From assembly GCA_009763385.1 (NCBI GenBank), contig CM019826.1, positions 78,735,055-78,799,054 of the forward strand: a stretch of 64,000 nt of DNA, in the 5' to 3' direction. Below, in pieces: positions 10,485-21,894 of the stretch. Source of the DNA: Coix lacryma-jobi var. lacryma-jobi. Lineage: Eukaryota > Streptophyta > Magnoliopsida > Poales > Poaceae. The translations under genes were made by a program, and so were the position numbers. Each line of letters starts with the position of its first letter. The stretch's first letter is position 1. Under the pieces are notes generated by a model. The model was not told where the DNA came from and did not search any database. It saw nothing but the letters and a program-made list of their open reading frames with translations.

Positions 10485-11989
10485 ATTAGATTTAGGGTGT
10501 CTAGTTAGATTTTTAGTTTGATTTAGTTTAATTTTAATTTTGCTTGATTTAAATTTTAGGTTGTTTAATTTTCAATTTTTATATAATGAATAAAAAGACA
10601 CCCTCTTTTTTTTTCCTTCATCCAGTTTGTTCAAATAAAAAGTACCAAAACTCCTAGTGTGGGGGAAATCCCTCTCTAAACACCTCTTTAAAACGTGATA
10701 GATTGTTCAAAACTGTAACCTGAACTTAGCAAGGTAGCTACCACGTTGTTTGCAAGCTGCGTGGGCCAAAGCCCATGGCGGCCGCCACCTATTTCTGGCG
10801 GCTGCCAGGCCACTCTGCACCGAAACACCCCCGGTGAACCCCTAAACCTATGTTTTAAATTTTGTACAATTTGGATCACTGGATGTCTCGGTTTGAACTA
10901 AAAATGCAGCTAGGAAATAAAAATGCTGAAACAATTTCTTTTGAATTGAGTGTTTACATGACATGTTATTCTACCTTTTATTCATGTGTAGTAGCCTACT
11001 CATTTTGTTAGGGAAATCAGCCTAGGTTGTTGTTTGATAAGATATAGAAGTAGTAATTGAAATTGCATTAGTACTCTGCTACAACTTTGGGAGTTTTTAT
11101 TTTGAAAACCAAAATTACCATGGTTCATGATCTTTCTTTCCTATCCACCTACCAAAGCCAAAATATTAGAGTATAGGAAAACCGCCCATAAAGCCTTCTA
11201 AATCAATCTTTGAGCTTTGTCAAGAATAGTTGATCTAGGTAGAAGAGTTTAGTCATGCTCTAAAAGCCAAGGCAAACCATGCCTTTTTGAGACAACTCTC
11301 ACACTGAGAGTATACTCATGTAGTTCTCCTCCAAAATTTTGTTCTAAAAGAATAGAATAAATTTCCTCATTCCTTCAAAGGACATGGCTATATAGTATCT
11401 AAAAAAGAGAGAGAGCAAATGCTCTAAAAAGGACAAGTGTCCAAGTATTCAAAAAAAAGAGCAAATGCTCTCAAAAGGACAAGTGTCCAAGTATTCAAAA
11501 AAAAGAGATGCATATAGCCATGATCCTTGGTAAGAGAAGAGTTTCAAAAAGAACAAAGGAGTTGAGTCAGTCCACCCTATACCTTGGCTAGTGCATGACT
11601 ATACTCTCCCATGATCCTAAACTTGACTTAGCAATAAAAGAGAGATAGAAGTGCCTTACATTCCTTCCTTTCTCTATAAACTCCACATAAACCATAGGAT
11701 TGACTCTGTCATTTTCTTTTGCCATAAAGTGAGGATATACACCATGAGTGCCTTGAGATTTAAAGAGAGATTCAATGAACCATGTTTTTCTTTTTGAAAA
11801 TATCCTGAAACCCCAAGGTACGTAAAAGAGGAAAGTGTGTTTCTCTTATTTGCAAGCTATTCTATCTTTCAACCGCCATAGGTATGATTTATTAGCCACT
11901 TGGAAAGGTTACTAACATGAGTATAGGTAGTTGAACATCTTGTGTGAATGCTTAGTTCAATAAAATTGTTTCAATTCTTAAAGTCCATG
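10485..11989 (+). other. 3' non-coding region of element B with internal PPT and hairpins
   Basis: No gene. An internal polypurine tract, TAGTGTGGGGGAA (10655-10667), follows the ORF, then a palindrome pair (about 10779-10810). At about 11402-11510 there are short hairpins GAGCAAATGCTC and GGACAAGTGTCC, each twice, in A-rich DNA. They correspond in place to the GAGCAAGTGCTC palindromes of element A. Confidence 0.55.
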
Positions 11990-12027
11990 CTTGCTCGGGA
12001 CGAGCAAGAGGTTAGTGTGGGGGAGCT
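11990..12027 (+). other. Pre-PPT hairpin and polypurine tract of element B
   Basis: Stem CTTGCTCG (11990-11997) and CGAGCAAG (12001-12008) with a GGA loop, then GTTAGTGTGGGGGAGCT up to the LTR. Same layout as element A at 7818-7856. Confidence 0.72.
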
Positions 12028-13322
12028 TGTTGATGGTGCTTAAAGCATCATTTCACCATCAACATTTCACCCAAAACCAAGGTAAAACAACATAAAAGGT
12101 AAAAGATTTGGTTTATAACTAACCTATTTCCACATGTGCATAGTTTCTTATCTTAATGCAGGAAATAATGGAATTTGGGCCAAACAAGAGCACCAGGAGC
12201 AATGCCAAGCCACTCTGGCCCATTTGGGCCTGAGTAAGGTGGCGGCCGCCACCTATTCCTGGCGGCTGCCAGGTCATTCGTGCCAAAAGTGGCCCAAGCC
12301 ACGTCATCGATCCGTGGGAATCACCTCAAGCTCAAATCTTGGCCATTGCACACTAAGGCGATTTGATCCAAGGGATAAGAAGAGTATCACCTGGATAGTG
12401 GGCTTTGGACACGTGTCTAAACCCTAACCGGCCCTCAAACCAACTTGGGAGAGCAAATGAAGACCGTTGGATGAATGGCGGTTGCAATGGACGGCAGAGA
12501 GGTGGCGGGCGCCACCCCCTAAACCCTAACCGACCTCCCCCTCACTCTATAAGTACCCCCTAGCTTCCTAGCACTATAAATAGGCCCCTAGAGCTCTCAT
12601 TCGGAGAGCCTCACACCATTCCTCACCATTTGGTTAGATTAGCACACTTGCTATGCTAGAGAGATTAGAGAGAGTGTGAGTGCCTCACTAGAAGAGGAGC
12701 TGGAGAGGAGAAGAGTAGAAGTCTGGAGAGTTCCGGAGTTGTCGGAGACCTCTGCTTCTCTCTGCTCTGCGCTTCAACTTTGGTAACTTAGTATCTATTT
12801 TATCATCAAGTATTTATTTTCAGTACTTGTGTGTTTGTTTCATTGCTTGATATTAGTTTCAATTGCTCTAGTTCTAGTACAGGGCTAGTAGTAGTAGTAT
12901 ATAGATTAACTGTGGTACTTAGGCTATATATTGCTAGTGAATACGGCTAGGCCCCCAGATAGCTGTGGTAGCAAGCAGGTGGTGATAGCCCTGTGCGCCT
13001 TGAATTCCACCACGTAGTTGGTCTAGTTTAACAGTAGGGCTCGTTGTGCTAGCGTTCAACCTAAGTCAGTGGTAAAGGCTAGTACGCCCACAGTACACTA
13101 GTAAAGAACTTAAATCACTAGAAGTCTAATAGAACTAGGATCTACCTCAGTAGATAGTGCCTGTTCCCTTCATCTATCCTAGATATCCTTATCCCCCTAG
13201 TTTTCTCAAAATCACTTCGCGTTCCTCGTGGATTCGATACCCCGGAATACTCTGACGTGAAAAACTACAACTGACAGCCGTGCGCTTGCAGTTTCTTCTG
13301 CGTGCCACCCGTGGTGTCAACA
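12028..13322 (+). repeat. 3' LTR of element B
   Basis: 1295 bp, starting TGTTGATGG and ending GTCAACA, directly followed by CACTA coding sequence. It has a terminal 10-bp inverted pair (12028-12037 with 12055-12064), a GC palindrome pair (about 12238-12273) and a single one (about 12500-12516), TATA at 12575-12582, and the conserved 70-bp block at about 12952-13021. The right boundary is set by the LTR-like end and by the break in CACTA reading, since no second LTR is available for comparison. Confidence 0.78.
12575..12582 (+). promoter_or_regulatory. TATA box of element B LTR
   Basis: TATAAATA in the context GCACTATAAATAGGCCCC, about 60-75 bp downstream of the reverse-type palindrome GGTGGCGGGCGCCACC, the same promoter layout as in elements A and C. 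Confidence 0.7.
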
Positions 13323-13905
13323 ACCATCTTCTTGGACCTTCCGAACGGGATGAGGAGTCGGATGTGCTGGTTTTCCTTGAAGTCCTCATTCGAGACCCTT
13401 GGGCGATCCTCGTTCATCGGCAGTAAGGCTTTCTTTTCCTTTGCTTGAGGATTGGGCAGCCCATGGTGATCAAACATCTTCGACCTCATCGTGACCATCT
13501 CTGGGTCGTTGCTCGTGAAGGCTTCCTTTATTGAGCTTTTGATCATTTCAGCCACGCCTTCATCGAAGCTCTTCTTATATAGCTCATCTTTATACCTCTG
13601 CCTAGACTTGTATGTGGCCGCGTCGGATTGCCACGACTCAACCGACTTCCAGCTCATCTTTGACCCGACACCACGAACGCGGCCGCGGTGCTCGGGGGTT
13701 CCCAGGACCTCGGTGAGCAAGTCGTGGCCCCGGCGGACCACGATGCTGTCCTTAAGCTTGGCTTTCTCCATCAAAGTCTTCTCGACGTCCTCGAGGTGGG
13801 GCTCGTTAAACTTGGTCCCCCCGGGCTTCAGCCTCTTTGGAATGCGGGCCCTCATGTAGTCCTTTGCCCTTGGGTCAATGCCCTCATACGGATCTGGAAC
13901 CCCGG
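13323..13905 (-). pseudogene. CACTA second gene (TnpA-like), downstream coding fragment
   Basis: An open minus-strand frame (GVPDPYEGIDPRAKDYMR ... WKSVESWQSDAATYK ... IRLLIPFGRSKKMV) of about 194 codons, lysine- and arginine-rich, like the Transposase_24-type proteins beside Tnp2 in grass CACTA elements. TnpA-type proteins bind the subterminal repeats and help excision. It is cut at both ends: at 13905 by the Tekay 5' LTR and at 13322 by element B. The upstream part of the same frame is at 46521-46850. Reading past 13322 is fortuitous readthrough into B's LTR. Confidence 0.7.
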
Positions 13906-16900
13906 TGTGACACTCCAGTGTCAAGCAATGCATTAGGAACTACATTTAGCTACTAAAACCCATAAGCAATGCATTGCATCATTTTTGTGCATGAAGTGCT
14001 TCTTGTCCTTGGTTTATTTATTTGGATTTTTTATCTCTATTGGACTTGATGGTTTAAATGGATTTCTGACTTGGCAAATAATTTTATAAAATAGAGAATA
14101 TTGAATCTAATACTCTTTATATTGACACCTTGATCTAGTTCAAAATGGTTTGACAAATAAAAATATGAGAATAAAATGACTTATAACTCAAGATTTGGCT
14201 TTATTTCTGTGGAGTTTGAGAAAAGGCTTTTCAGCAGAAGTGTCTTATATGAAGGTTGTAGAGAAAATTATTTTGAGCAACTTTTATTTTTGGGTCAAAG
14301 CCTAGTTTGGAGTTTTTGAAACTGTTTTTGAATGGTCAAAGTTTGAAAAGTTTTTGGAAAAAGAAAAAGGAAAAACGATTTTTCCCGGCGCTTCACTTTC
14401 GGCCCGTTCGGCCTTTCTCCGGCCCAGGCCCGCGCCCGCGCACCCCGCGCGCCCGCCGCGCCACGCGCTCGCCGCGCCGCTCGCCCGACCCGCGGCCGCG
14501 CCGTACGCCGACGACGCGGCCACGTGGCCATTCTTCCCTGCCGCGGATCCATTCCGGCCACTCCGCGCGCGATCTTCTTCCACCGGAGCACGCCGGCGAT
14601 CTCCCTCACCCTCTCCGTGCGCGCCTCGCCTGCCGAGCCCCTCGCTGACCGCGCCCTGCCTCGCCCGCCGCGCCGCCGTGACCCCCGCCACGTCCGGCCG
14701 TCTGCCCGCTCCGCCGAGCAAAACCCGAGCGTCTCCCTTTGCTCCCTCACTCGCTCACTCATTCGCACACACCGCCTGCCCCCTCTCCCTCTCCTCTCCC
14801 GCGAACGCGCCGAGCACTTCACTGCTCGCCACCGTTCGGCACCAAAAGCCCGCACCACCGTTCCGCCCTAGCCGAGCCACCGCCGACCGATTAACTCCGG
14901 CCAACACTCCGTCATCACCCAGACCACACGGTGTGGACCTCCGCGCCATCCGCCGAGCTTCACCGACACCAGAACTCGAGAAGCGCCGCCGCGGTCGCCA
15001 TCAGCACCGCCCGGAGCTCGAACCTGTTCCGCACCACCCCGAGCTTCGCCACCTACCTCCTTCGCCATCAAGCTTCGTCAGGCCAAGGCAAGGTGAGAAC
15101 ACACCTCCGCGAGGTCTCTAGCGCCCTCTAGCCTCCCACTCTTGCCCGACCGAGCGACCATGGATGCCGCCATGGCCGCGCACGTGGTCCAGCTCCACCA
15201 GAGCTTCACCGGCCGAACCAACCCTTCTAGTAGCCTTCCTAGGGTTCACATAAGCTATTGCCCCCGTTAATTTCGCCGGCGACCGCCGGAAACGGCGTAG
15301 CCATGCGTCACCGCCGCCGCCGTCCGCCATCGCTCGTCGCCGGCGAGCTACGGCCATGCACTGGCCCAACCATCACCACCGATGGGTCCGCCTCGTTGAG
15401 GCGAACTCACCGAGCACCACCCCGTCGCCGGCGACCTCACCGTCGGCGAGAGCCATCCGGTCAACGCCGCTCCCCTGCTCTGCCTCGTTGGCAAGTGGGT
15501 CCATTGACCATACGGGTCCCACACGTCAGTCACCCACGGTCTATAGACCGAGTCCACGAAGCCGAGCCGGGAAAAGTTTAAATGTTTTTCCTTTTTGTTT
15601 TATTTCCCAGAAAAGCTTGTTCTTTATCTGTAGCACGATTTAGAAATCCAAATGAGGTGCTTTTAGTTTTGGTAGATTGCTCATGATTAGATCTATCATG
15701 GCAAAATATGAAAGTATTTTTGGTGAAAGTTTATATTACTATTTTTATTTAATTCAGTTTATGTGCTTTTGTTGAGATAAATAGATTTATATGTTTTCTT
15801 ATCGAGTTAATTCATGGTAAAATTTGTGTAGGTTCCTTATCATGTTAAGTACCTGTGAAAAATGTATAAGGCACTGTTTGTGTAGAAAAAGTGTCTGTTA
15901 GGGTTTAAAGTCTTTTTTGGCTGTTTTCTTGGAATAAGTGTTAAGGTGTTTTATATGTAAAAATAAAATATGGGAAAAATTGTGTAGTCTCTGTATGTGA
16001 TGTTCCAGTTAAGAAAAATGTTAAACATAGGTTGTTATATGAAAAAATATGAAGTTGCTATATAAATGTGTTTTTCTATGTTTTTCTTAGGAAATTCATG
16101 TAGAGAATAATATAATGTTTCTGTTCATGGGAGTAGAATCTTGGAAAAATATAAAAATGAGTATACCACCCTTTTCCAGCAGGGTTGTAGTTCAAATAGT
16201 TTAATCTAGAGTAATTTTGTTTATTTTGTGTAGGTTTATGTGTTTATGCTTTGGCAGTGAAGTTTCTGCAGTAGAGTGGTTATAAGTAGGTAAAGCTAGG
16301 AAAAATATGAAACCTGCTGTTTGACACTTTTTATATGGAAGGTTAGTTCAAAGCATTTTTTGAGCAGTTTATTTCATCTTTTTGTACCTGGTCTTCTGTA
16401 TTTTATCTCTTGCTGGAATTTGGGCAGTGAAGTCCAGTTAGTGTTAGTTACCTTCTGGAATGTTTGTGGATTTTTTGGAGTTCAGAAAAATGTACTTGCA
16501 GTTCAAACTTGAATTTCTTCGATTTAATAAATAAGAAATAGTGGAAATAATGGCTTTGTTTTATGTGGTAATTAAGTAGTTTTCCTTAATGTCAAAAGTG
16601 GTTCAACAAGTTGGCTTTGTTGGTTTGCAAGAAAATGTTTGCATTTGATACACCATATCTCACACCCCGCATTATTTACTTAATTATTATTCACCGCATG
16701 CAATAGGATCGACAGCCCGGATCCCAACCAGGAGCGGGAAGTAAACGACGAGCATGAAATACTGGAGCTGCCCAGGACCGAGGAAGTCGACCGCGAGCCA
16801 GAAACTAACCTGCCTGAGTGCCCCGCTTACGAGGCCTCAGTCTTTTCCCAAGGCAAGCCCCGGAGCATTTTAAGTCTCCCAGCTTTTATAATTAATTCAC

Positions 16901-17148
16901 TTGAGTATTTTATATTGTGATGCATTAGGTATAGGAGTTGATTGAATTCTAAATTGCTGCATTACACTTCCTTGATTATTGTTTACTCCTACCTTGTCAT
17001 CTGTTACTTATTTATATTATATGTAGAATTGCTTAGCTTGCTTAATAAAGTAGTAAAGAAAGGATGTTCCCGTAATATCCCTGGTGGCTATTTACCGGAT
17101 CACGGTTGGCTATATTTGCTATCGTGGAAAAGAACCTGAGTAGTAATG
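13906..17148 (+). repeat. Tekay 5' LTR, first part
   Basis: About 3.2 kb matching 43332-46520, up to the Tat1 insertion (17149). Bases about 14380-15560 are very GC- and CpG-rich and give overlapping long ORFs on both strands that recur in the 3' LTR; none has a domain and I do not call them genes. The rest is AT-rich LTR sequence. Confidence 0.87.
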
Positions 17149-17433
17149 TGTTGACACTAGATTTTCGCACGCATAAGAATATGACAGGTGGGTCCGGCCA
17201 GCAGAGGAGACAGATTCGGCAAACGATCGGCAACTGTTTGGTCCTTAGAGTTTCGGTAACTGTCTACGCGGTCGGCTATTTCGCGAGGCCATTCGGAAAA
17301 CGCGTATTGTGAGTAAAGTCGGCTTGTACGAGAAGACACAGGGTGATGGAAGGCAGCAAATAATGTAGGGTTTATATCTTTCCGTATTTCATTGTAAAGT
17401 CGTAATCGTCTAGGATTCGTGTTTCGTCCAGGG

Positions 17434-17441
17434 TATAAATA
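17434..17441 (+). promoter_or_regulatory. TATA box of Tat1 5' LTR
   Basis: TATAAATA in the context CAGGGTATAAATATAAG. Equivalents are at 24721-24728 (Tat1 3' LTR), 31201-31208 and 39202-39209 (Tat2). Transcripts starting about 30 bp downstream would carry the hairpin array in their leader. Confidence 0.75.
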
Positions 17442-17581
17442 TAAGCCCTCGACCATTGTAAAACTGTTCACAACCACATCAATACAACCGGCCCCGTGCC
17501 ATCTTCGAGTCGTTATAGTCGTGTCGTCGAGTTCTTCGAGAGGAATCATTGATCCGTCGACCTCCGTAAGTACCGGCAACC

Positions 17582-18292
17582 TTGCTATCATGTCTAGTAT
17601 CATGCGGTGGATTGAGATATGATGCAAGTAGTCTCGTATGTTAAGCTTAGTATCGTGCAGCGGATTTAAGCTTATGATGGGAAGTTTTTACCTATGACTT
17701 GTATCGTGCGGCGAATTGAGTCATGAGTGAAAATAGTTATCGGCTCTGTTAGATTTGGCAGATCTAATAGATTCATCAAGTTATCACGTGTTATATGTTT
17801 TATTCATTTAATTCGTACAACACTTTTTGCCCAATCTATATTGATCTTCGTTCGGCCTTGTTGCACGAGTTTGCTTGTGTTTTGCTAATTATAAGATCAT
17901 AATGGCCGAACCGACTTTCAATCTAGGTTGCTACATGTTGTGGGTTCATGCATGCCGATCATGTTTAGGCTTTGATAGAGCTGGGTGCCGTGCGGCAGGT
18001 GCAGGTTTTAGATTAGTTTAACCATGCTTGGTTTGTATGTTTCTTCTTCATGGACCCCAGTTTGGCTAGTTTGCCGATTCTGGTTAAGCTTACATGAGTA
18101 ATGAGTATGTATAGATCTGTTCAGGTGTATGTGTGCTTTTAGCTTCTTATAATTAGATCGTATGATGCGGTGGATTAATCTAATTATAAGGAGTGGTGTA
18201 GATTTATAGCAAGTGGTATCATGCGGTGGATTAGCTTTGCTTGTGTTTATGCCTGACGGGTTTATGAAGGCTGGACGTGCGGCAGACTAGCT
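17582..18292 (+). repeat. Hairpin array with conserved loop and variable complementary arms (Tat LTR)
   Basis: Seven copies of a motif near GTATCRTGCGGYGGATT (core CRTGCGGYRGA). Several are enclosed by arms complementary to each other but unrelated between copies. Unit 1: TTGCTATCATGTCT (17582-17595) with AGATATGATGCAA (17615-17627), one bulge and one wobble. Unit 2: TAAGCTTA (17642-17649) with TAAGCTTA (17667-17674). Unit 3: ATGACT (17694-17699) with AGTCAT (17719-17724). Unit 5: CTTATAATTAGAT (18146-18158) with ATCTAATTATAAG (18178-18190), perfect. Units 4, 6 and 7 (near 17984, 18217 and 18275) have weaker arms. The array is downstream of the TATA box. The other Tat LTRs carry the same array. 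Confidence 0.8.
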
Positions 18293-18678
18293 GGATTGGC
18301 CTATGCATATGTTATCTGAATAGATTTGTATGTAATCGGCATTCGACATGTTTACATGTTTTCTCTTTATACTTGCCGAATGACATCTTAAACCCGTTTT
18401 GACAAACAACTTCTATAGCTGTGTGCCGTCGTGATTGGCTTCCAAAGCCGTACATATGGAACTATCTGGTTTTTACCCAGCATGTTCCAATGTATTCTCA
18501 CATTTTATCCCTTGTTGGTTTTCAGGTCAAACCGACTGGCACGTCTCCGGGTTCGATACACCCCGGGCTCCCGATTGAAGCTAGCCTCGTTCGGCTTGCT
18601 GTGTGCCCTTGACGCGAGACGTCACATTTTGCGTCAACACACTTTTTGGTACGCTCGGTGGGACCACTTCATTTCAAG

Positions 18679-21600
18679 ATGCCTGAGACTAACGAAGATC
18701 AAGTCTTCGAGGTGACCATGGACGATTTGTTGCTAGAATCAAAAGATCTGGTGCAGCGAGCTTGTGATGAATTCCAGCGCAAGTGCTTGGAGACCTTCTC
18801 CAAGAATAAAAGCGGCAAAGTCTATCAGAAGCAGACGTTCCCGAAGGTTGTTCCTCATCACCAACTTGAGCTACCTGACGGTAGCGAAGAAGCGGCTCTC
18901 CAGAAGATGGCAGATATGATGCATAGGATCGTATCGGGTGCAGTGACCAGTCATCAGTCGGCTTTCCTGAACACCTTTCATGCTGTCATGGTTGATACTT
19001 TCGGTCCAAACGCAGATAAGTATTTTGAAGAAGCTGCTGGTCCAGTGCAGGGGCCATTGTTGTTCCAAGTACCTCAACGCCGAAGAGTTGTCGAAAACAG
19101 TGGAGCTGGCCCAAGCACGGGTGGGATGGTTTCTCAGGAAGCACAACAACTTCCCCAGACCTATGGCCAGCTCACATTCGGCACAACAGGGAACGTCCCA
19201 CCATCTGCTTCTAGAGTATCTCTTGTGGTAAACAGGATCCAGAAAGATATGTTTGGAGATGGATATCGGGAATTTATAGACTATAACTCGATTAATGCTC
19301 TTCTGAATCCAGGCTACGGGAGTTCAGCAGGATTACACGCTGGAGGGCAGACGCAAACAGCTCCTGATTCAAATGTCGACCTCATCATGCATAAGATGGC
19401 TGATATGATGCAGAATCAGTTCGGCCTAAAACCGAAGAATCAAATATACACGTACAAGTCTCCTTACCCTGAATGGTACAATCGGGTAGCTCTTCCTCCG
19501 AGAGTAAAACCTCCTACTGACCTTACCAAGTTCTCGGGCCAAGATGATACCAGTACGATGGAACACATCAGCCGTTACCTGATGCAGCTTGGTGAAGCAT
19601 CGACAGATCAAGCTTGGAGGATTCGATACATCCCATTGTCGTTGACAGGACCAGCCTTCTCTTGGTTCACCTCACTGCCAGCGAATTCCATCAGTACGTG
19701 GGCGGAGCTGGAGCAGAAATTCCACTCATACTTCTTTACGGGAACCAGTGAGAAGAAGTTGGTCGATCTCATGAGCTTGAGGATGAGACCCGGCGAGACA
19801 CCGCAAGAGTATCTGCGCCGATTCAGGGAGACCAAACATCTCTGCTATTCTCTGAATTTATCGGATGACCAGTTACCGGGTATAGCCATAGCTGGCATGT
19901 TGCCGAGTATCAAAGAAAAGCTATTCGGCATGAAATTTGAAGACCTTAGGCAGTTATCACAAAGGTTGGCAATGATGAGCAATCAAGCTTAGGGATTCAA
20001 GAGGAACAATCAGTTCCAGAAGGGTGATGTAGCTGCCGAGATGTATCAGGCTTTCCTAGAGGAAACAGATGTATATCATGATGAAGATGAGGTGGCTGCA
20101 GCCGAGATAACCTGGTCTAAAGAGCCGACTCAAGTCAACCAACGGTGGCTGAGGCAACACAAAGGTACTTACGACTTTGATGTGTCCATGTCAGACAAAT
20201 TATTTGAATACTTGTTAAAGGAGGGACGCATCAAGTTGCCGGAAGGTCATCCTATGCTGCTTCCTGGGGGCGTCAAAGATAAGAAGTATTGTGGTTTCCA
20301 CAACACTAAGTCCCATTCCATAAATGATTGCCGAGTGTTCAGAGATCGGATCCAGAAGGCTATTCAAGGCGGACATCTGAGGTTCGATGGAAAGATGAAG
20401 ATTGATGGTAGCCCTTTTGAGCAGAATACTGTGTCTTTCTCTGTTAACATGATCAATGTAGCCGATCCCAGGGGTAGGGGTAAGATGAAAGTTTTAACCT
20501 CTGATAGAGCGAGGGAATCTGGCACTATTGATCCCGATCGGCAGGTTATAAAAGGAGAACTTCAGCGGAGAGTTTGGTTCCAAGATAGCCGAATTGAGAC
20601 GGGTAACACCTCCAGACCCAGGGTCACGACACGCATTCTATTGAATAAGTGGCGTCGGGAACAGGAACAGTACCAGAAGCAGAGGCTTTATGAAGAACAG
20701 AAGTTCCTAGAGGGGCAAAGGAGGTACGAGGAAGAGATGCACCGAAAAGAATGAGAAGATATGGGGGAACAGGAACAGTCTCATTGGGAATGCTCGTTCT
20801 TCCAATATTGTTGGAACGAAGGCTTGAAGTTGCCTGTTAAGAACAACTGCCCTGAATGCAGTAGTCAGTACTCCGAGTACAGGCAATCTTGAGTCAACCG
20901 CCGTTCTGTCCATGAAAGGCTTGGGGCGCGAATCCCTGAGGACGATCGGCGCTTAAAAATAAGTAACTTTGAGAATCGGCAGGGAAAATTTGCCGATCGA
21001 AGTTGGGCTCATACTGAAGAGGAAGAATACCGTGAGTATGTCTGGCAAAAAGGAGAATGGTGTCCGCCAGGTTTAAGGAAGAGCCAGAAAAGGAGAGTGC
21101 AACGCTTGAGGAACAAAGAATTAGAGCAAGCAGGCACCAAGACAAGACAAGTTTGGCATCCTAAAGAGAAGCCGGATGGAGGTAATCGTTTGGCTGATAC
21201 ATGCATGGCGTTCTTTCTCCCGTCAGAGTTTGTAGCTCTGGAGAATCAAGATGTCCAGGACGAGACATATTCAGACTTTGATGAAAGTGAATTTTAGGAC
21301 TTATTGGCTCATCTCGTCTTGGCTGAAAAGGTAGTATTTGATAAACCAATCAGACACTGACACTTGAGGCCATTATATATGAGGGGGTATGTCAATGGCA
21401 AGCCATTAACCAAGATGTTCATTGATGGAGGAGCTGCCATAAATATCATGCCGTATACCACTTTCAGGAAGCTTGGCATGACAAGTGAAGATCTACTGAA
21501 GACCGACATGGTATTAAGGGATTTTGCGGGGAATTCTTCTGACACCCGAGGAGCAGTCCATGTCGAGTTAATGATTGGATCTAAAACCTTGATCACTACC

Positions 21601-21894
21601 TTCTTCGTCATTGAGGGCAAGGGGGCATACAGTTTGCTGTTAGGAAGAGATTGGATACATGCAAACTGTTGTGTACCATCAACTATGCATCAGTTCCTCA
21701 TACAGTGGATTGGTGATGATATTGAGATCGTTCGTGCTGATGATTCGGTTAGTGTTGCTAATACAGAACCAATCTATTGGGAGTATGAAGGTGTCGAGTG
21801 TTTCTTTGGAAGAGCCTGGGAAGCAGGTCCTGTGAATGTCTTCGACGAGGACCAACAGCCGATTCAGACAATCGGCTCTCAGAGTAATTTTTAA
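18679..21894 (+). pseudogene. Tat1 gag-protease, one frame with five in-frame stops
   Basis: Begins at ATG 18679 (MPETNEDQVFEV). Stops at 19990, 20752, 20890, 21295 and 21358 all lie in one frame. The gag part has a Retrotrans_gag capsid domain at about residues 260-430 (YPEWYNRVALPP, FSWFTSLPANSISTWAELEQ, SLRMRPGETPQEYLRRF) and the later KKYCGFHNTKSHSINDCRVF typical of Tat gag. The protease has the active-site motif MFIDGGAAINIMPYTTF near 21415 and LLLGRDWIHAN near 21640. Where Tat2 can be compared, each stop codon here is CGA or CAG there. Both copies end after the protease with a stop, so this is probably the natural C-terminus. Confidence 0.85.

Larger units (their letters stand above)
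1..13322 (+). mobile_element. Element B: Athila-like, non-autonomous LTR retrotransposon (5' part off window, split by element A)
   Basis: Bases 1-128 and 9412-13322 are one element interrupted by element A. The visible part holds one ORF of unknown function (9630-10484), a long 3' non-coding region, a polypurine tract and a complete 3' LTR starting TGTTGATGG and ending GTCAACA. The LTR shares a conserved core with elements A and C, which places B in the Athila-like group. No RT or integrase is seen in the visible part. Its 3' end abuts CACTA coding sequence at 13323, so B inserted into the CACTA gene. The 5' LTR and target duplication lie left of the window. Confidence 0.8.
17149..18639 (+). 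repeat. 5' LTR of Tat1
   Basis: 1491 bp. TATA at 17434-17441, then an array of hairpins with a conserved loop (17582-18292). About 35 bp shorter than the 3' LTR because roughly 39 bp present near 25614-25652 are missing here, between short GTAT repeats. The antisense ORF at 17157-17627 recurs in the other LTRs and is judged not a gene. Confidence 0.93.

Noticed and set aside
13265..13322. Extension of the CACTA frame to 13265
   Set aside because: Past 13322 the frame reads element B's LTR; the extension is chance.
14354..15121. Long ORFs in a very GC-rich segment, on both strands, repeated at 43859-44685
   Set aside because: They lie inside the Tekay LTRs, overlap in several frames, have no domain and owe their length to high GC. 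Repetition only reflects the two LTRs.
17157..17627. Minus-strand ORFs in Tat LTRs (also 24159-24890)
   Set aside because: They start or end in LTR non-coding sequence, overlap the TATA box and hairpin array and are broken in Tat2 LTRs.
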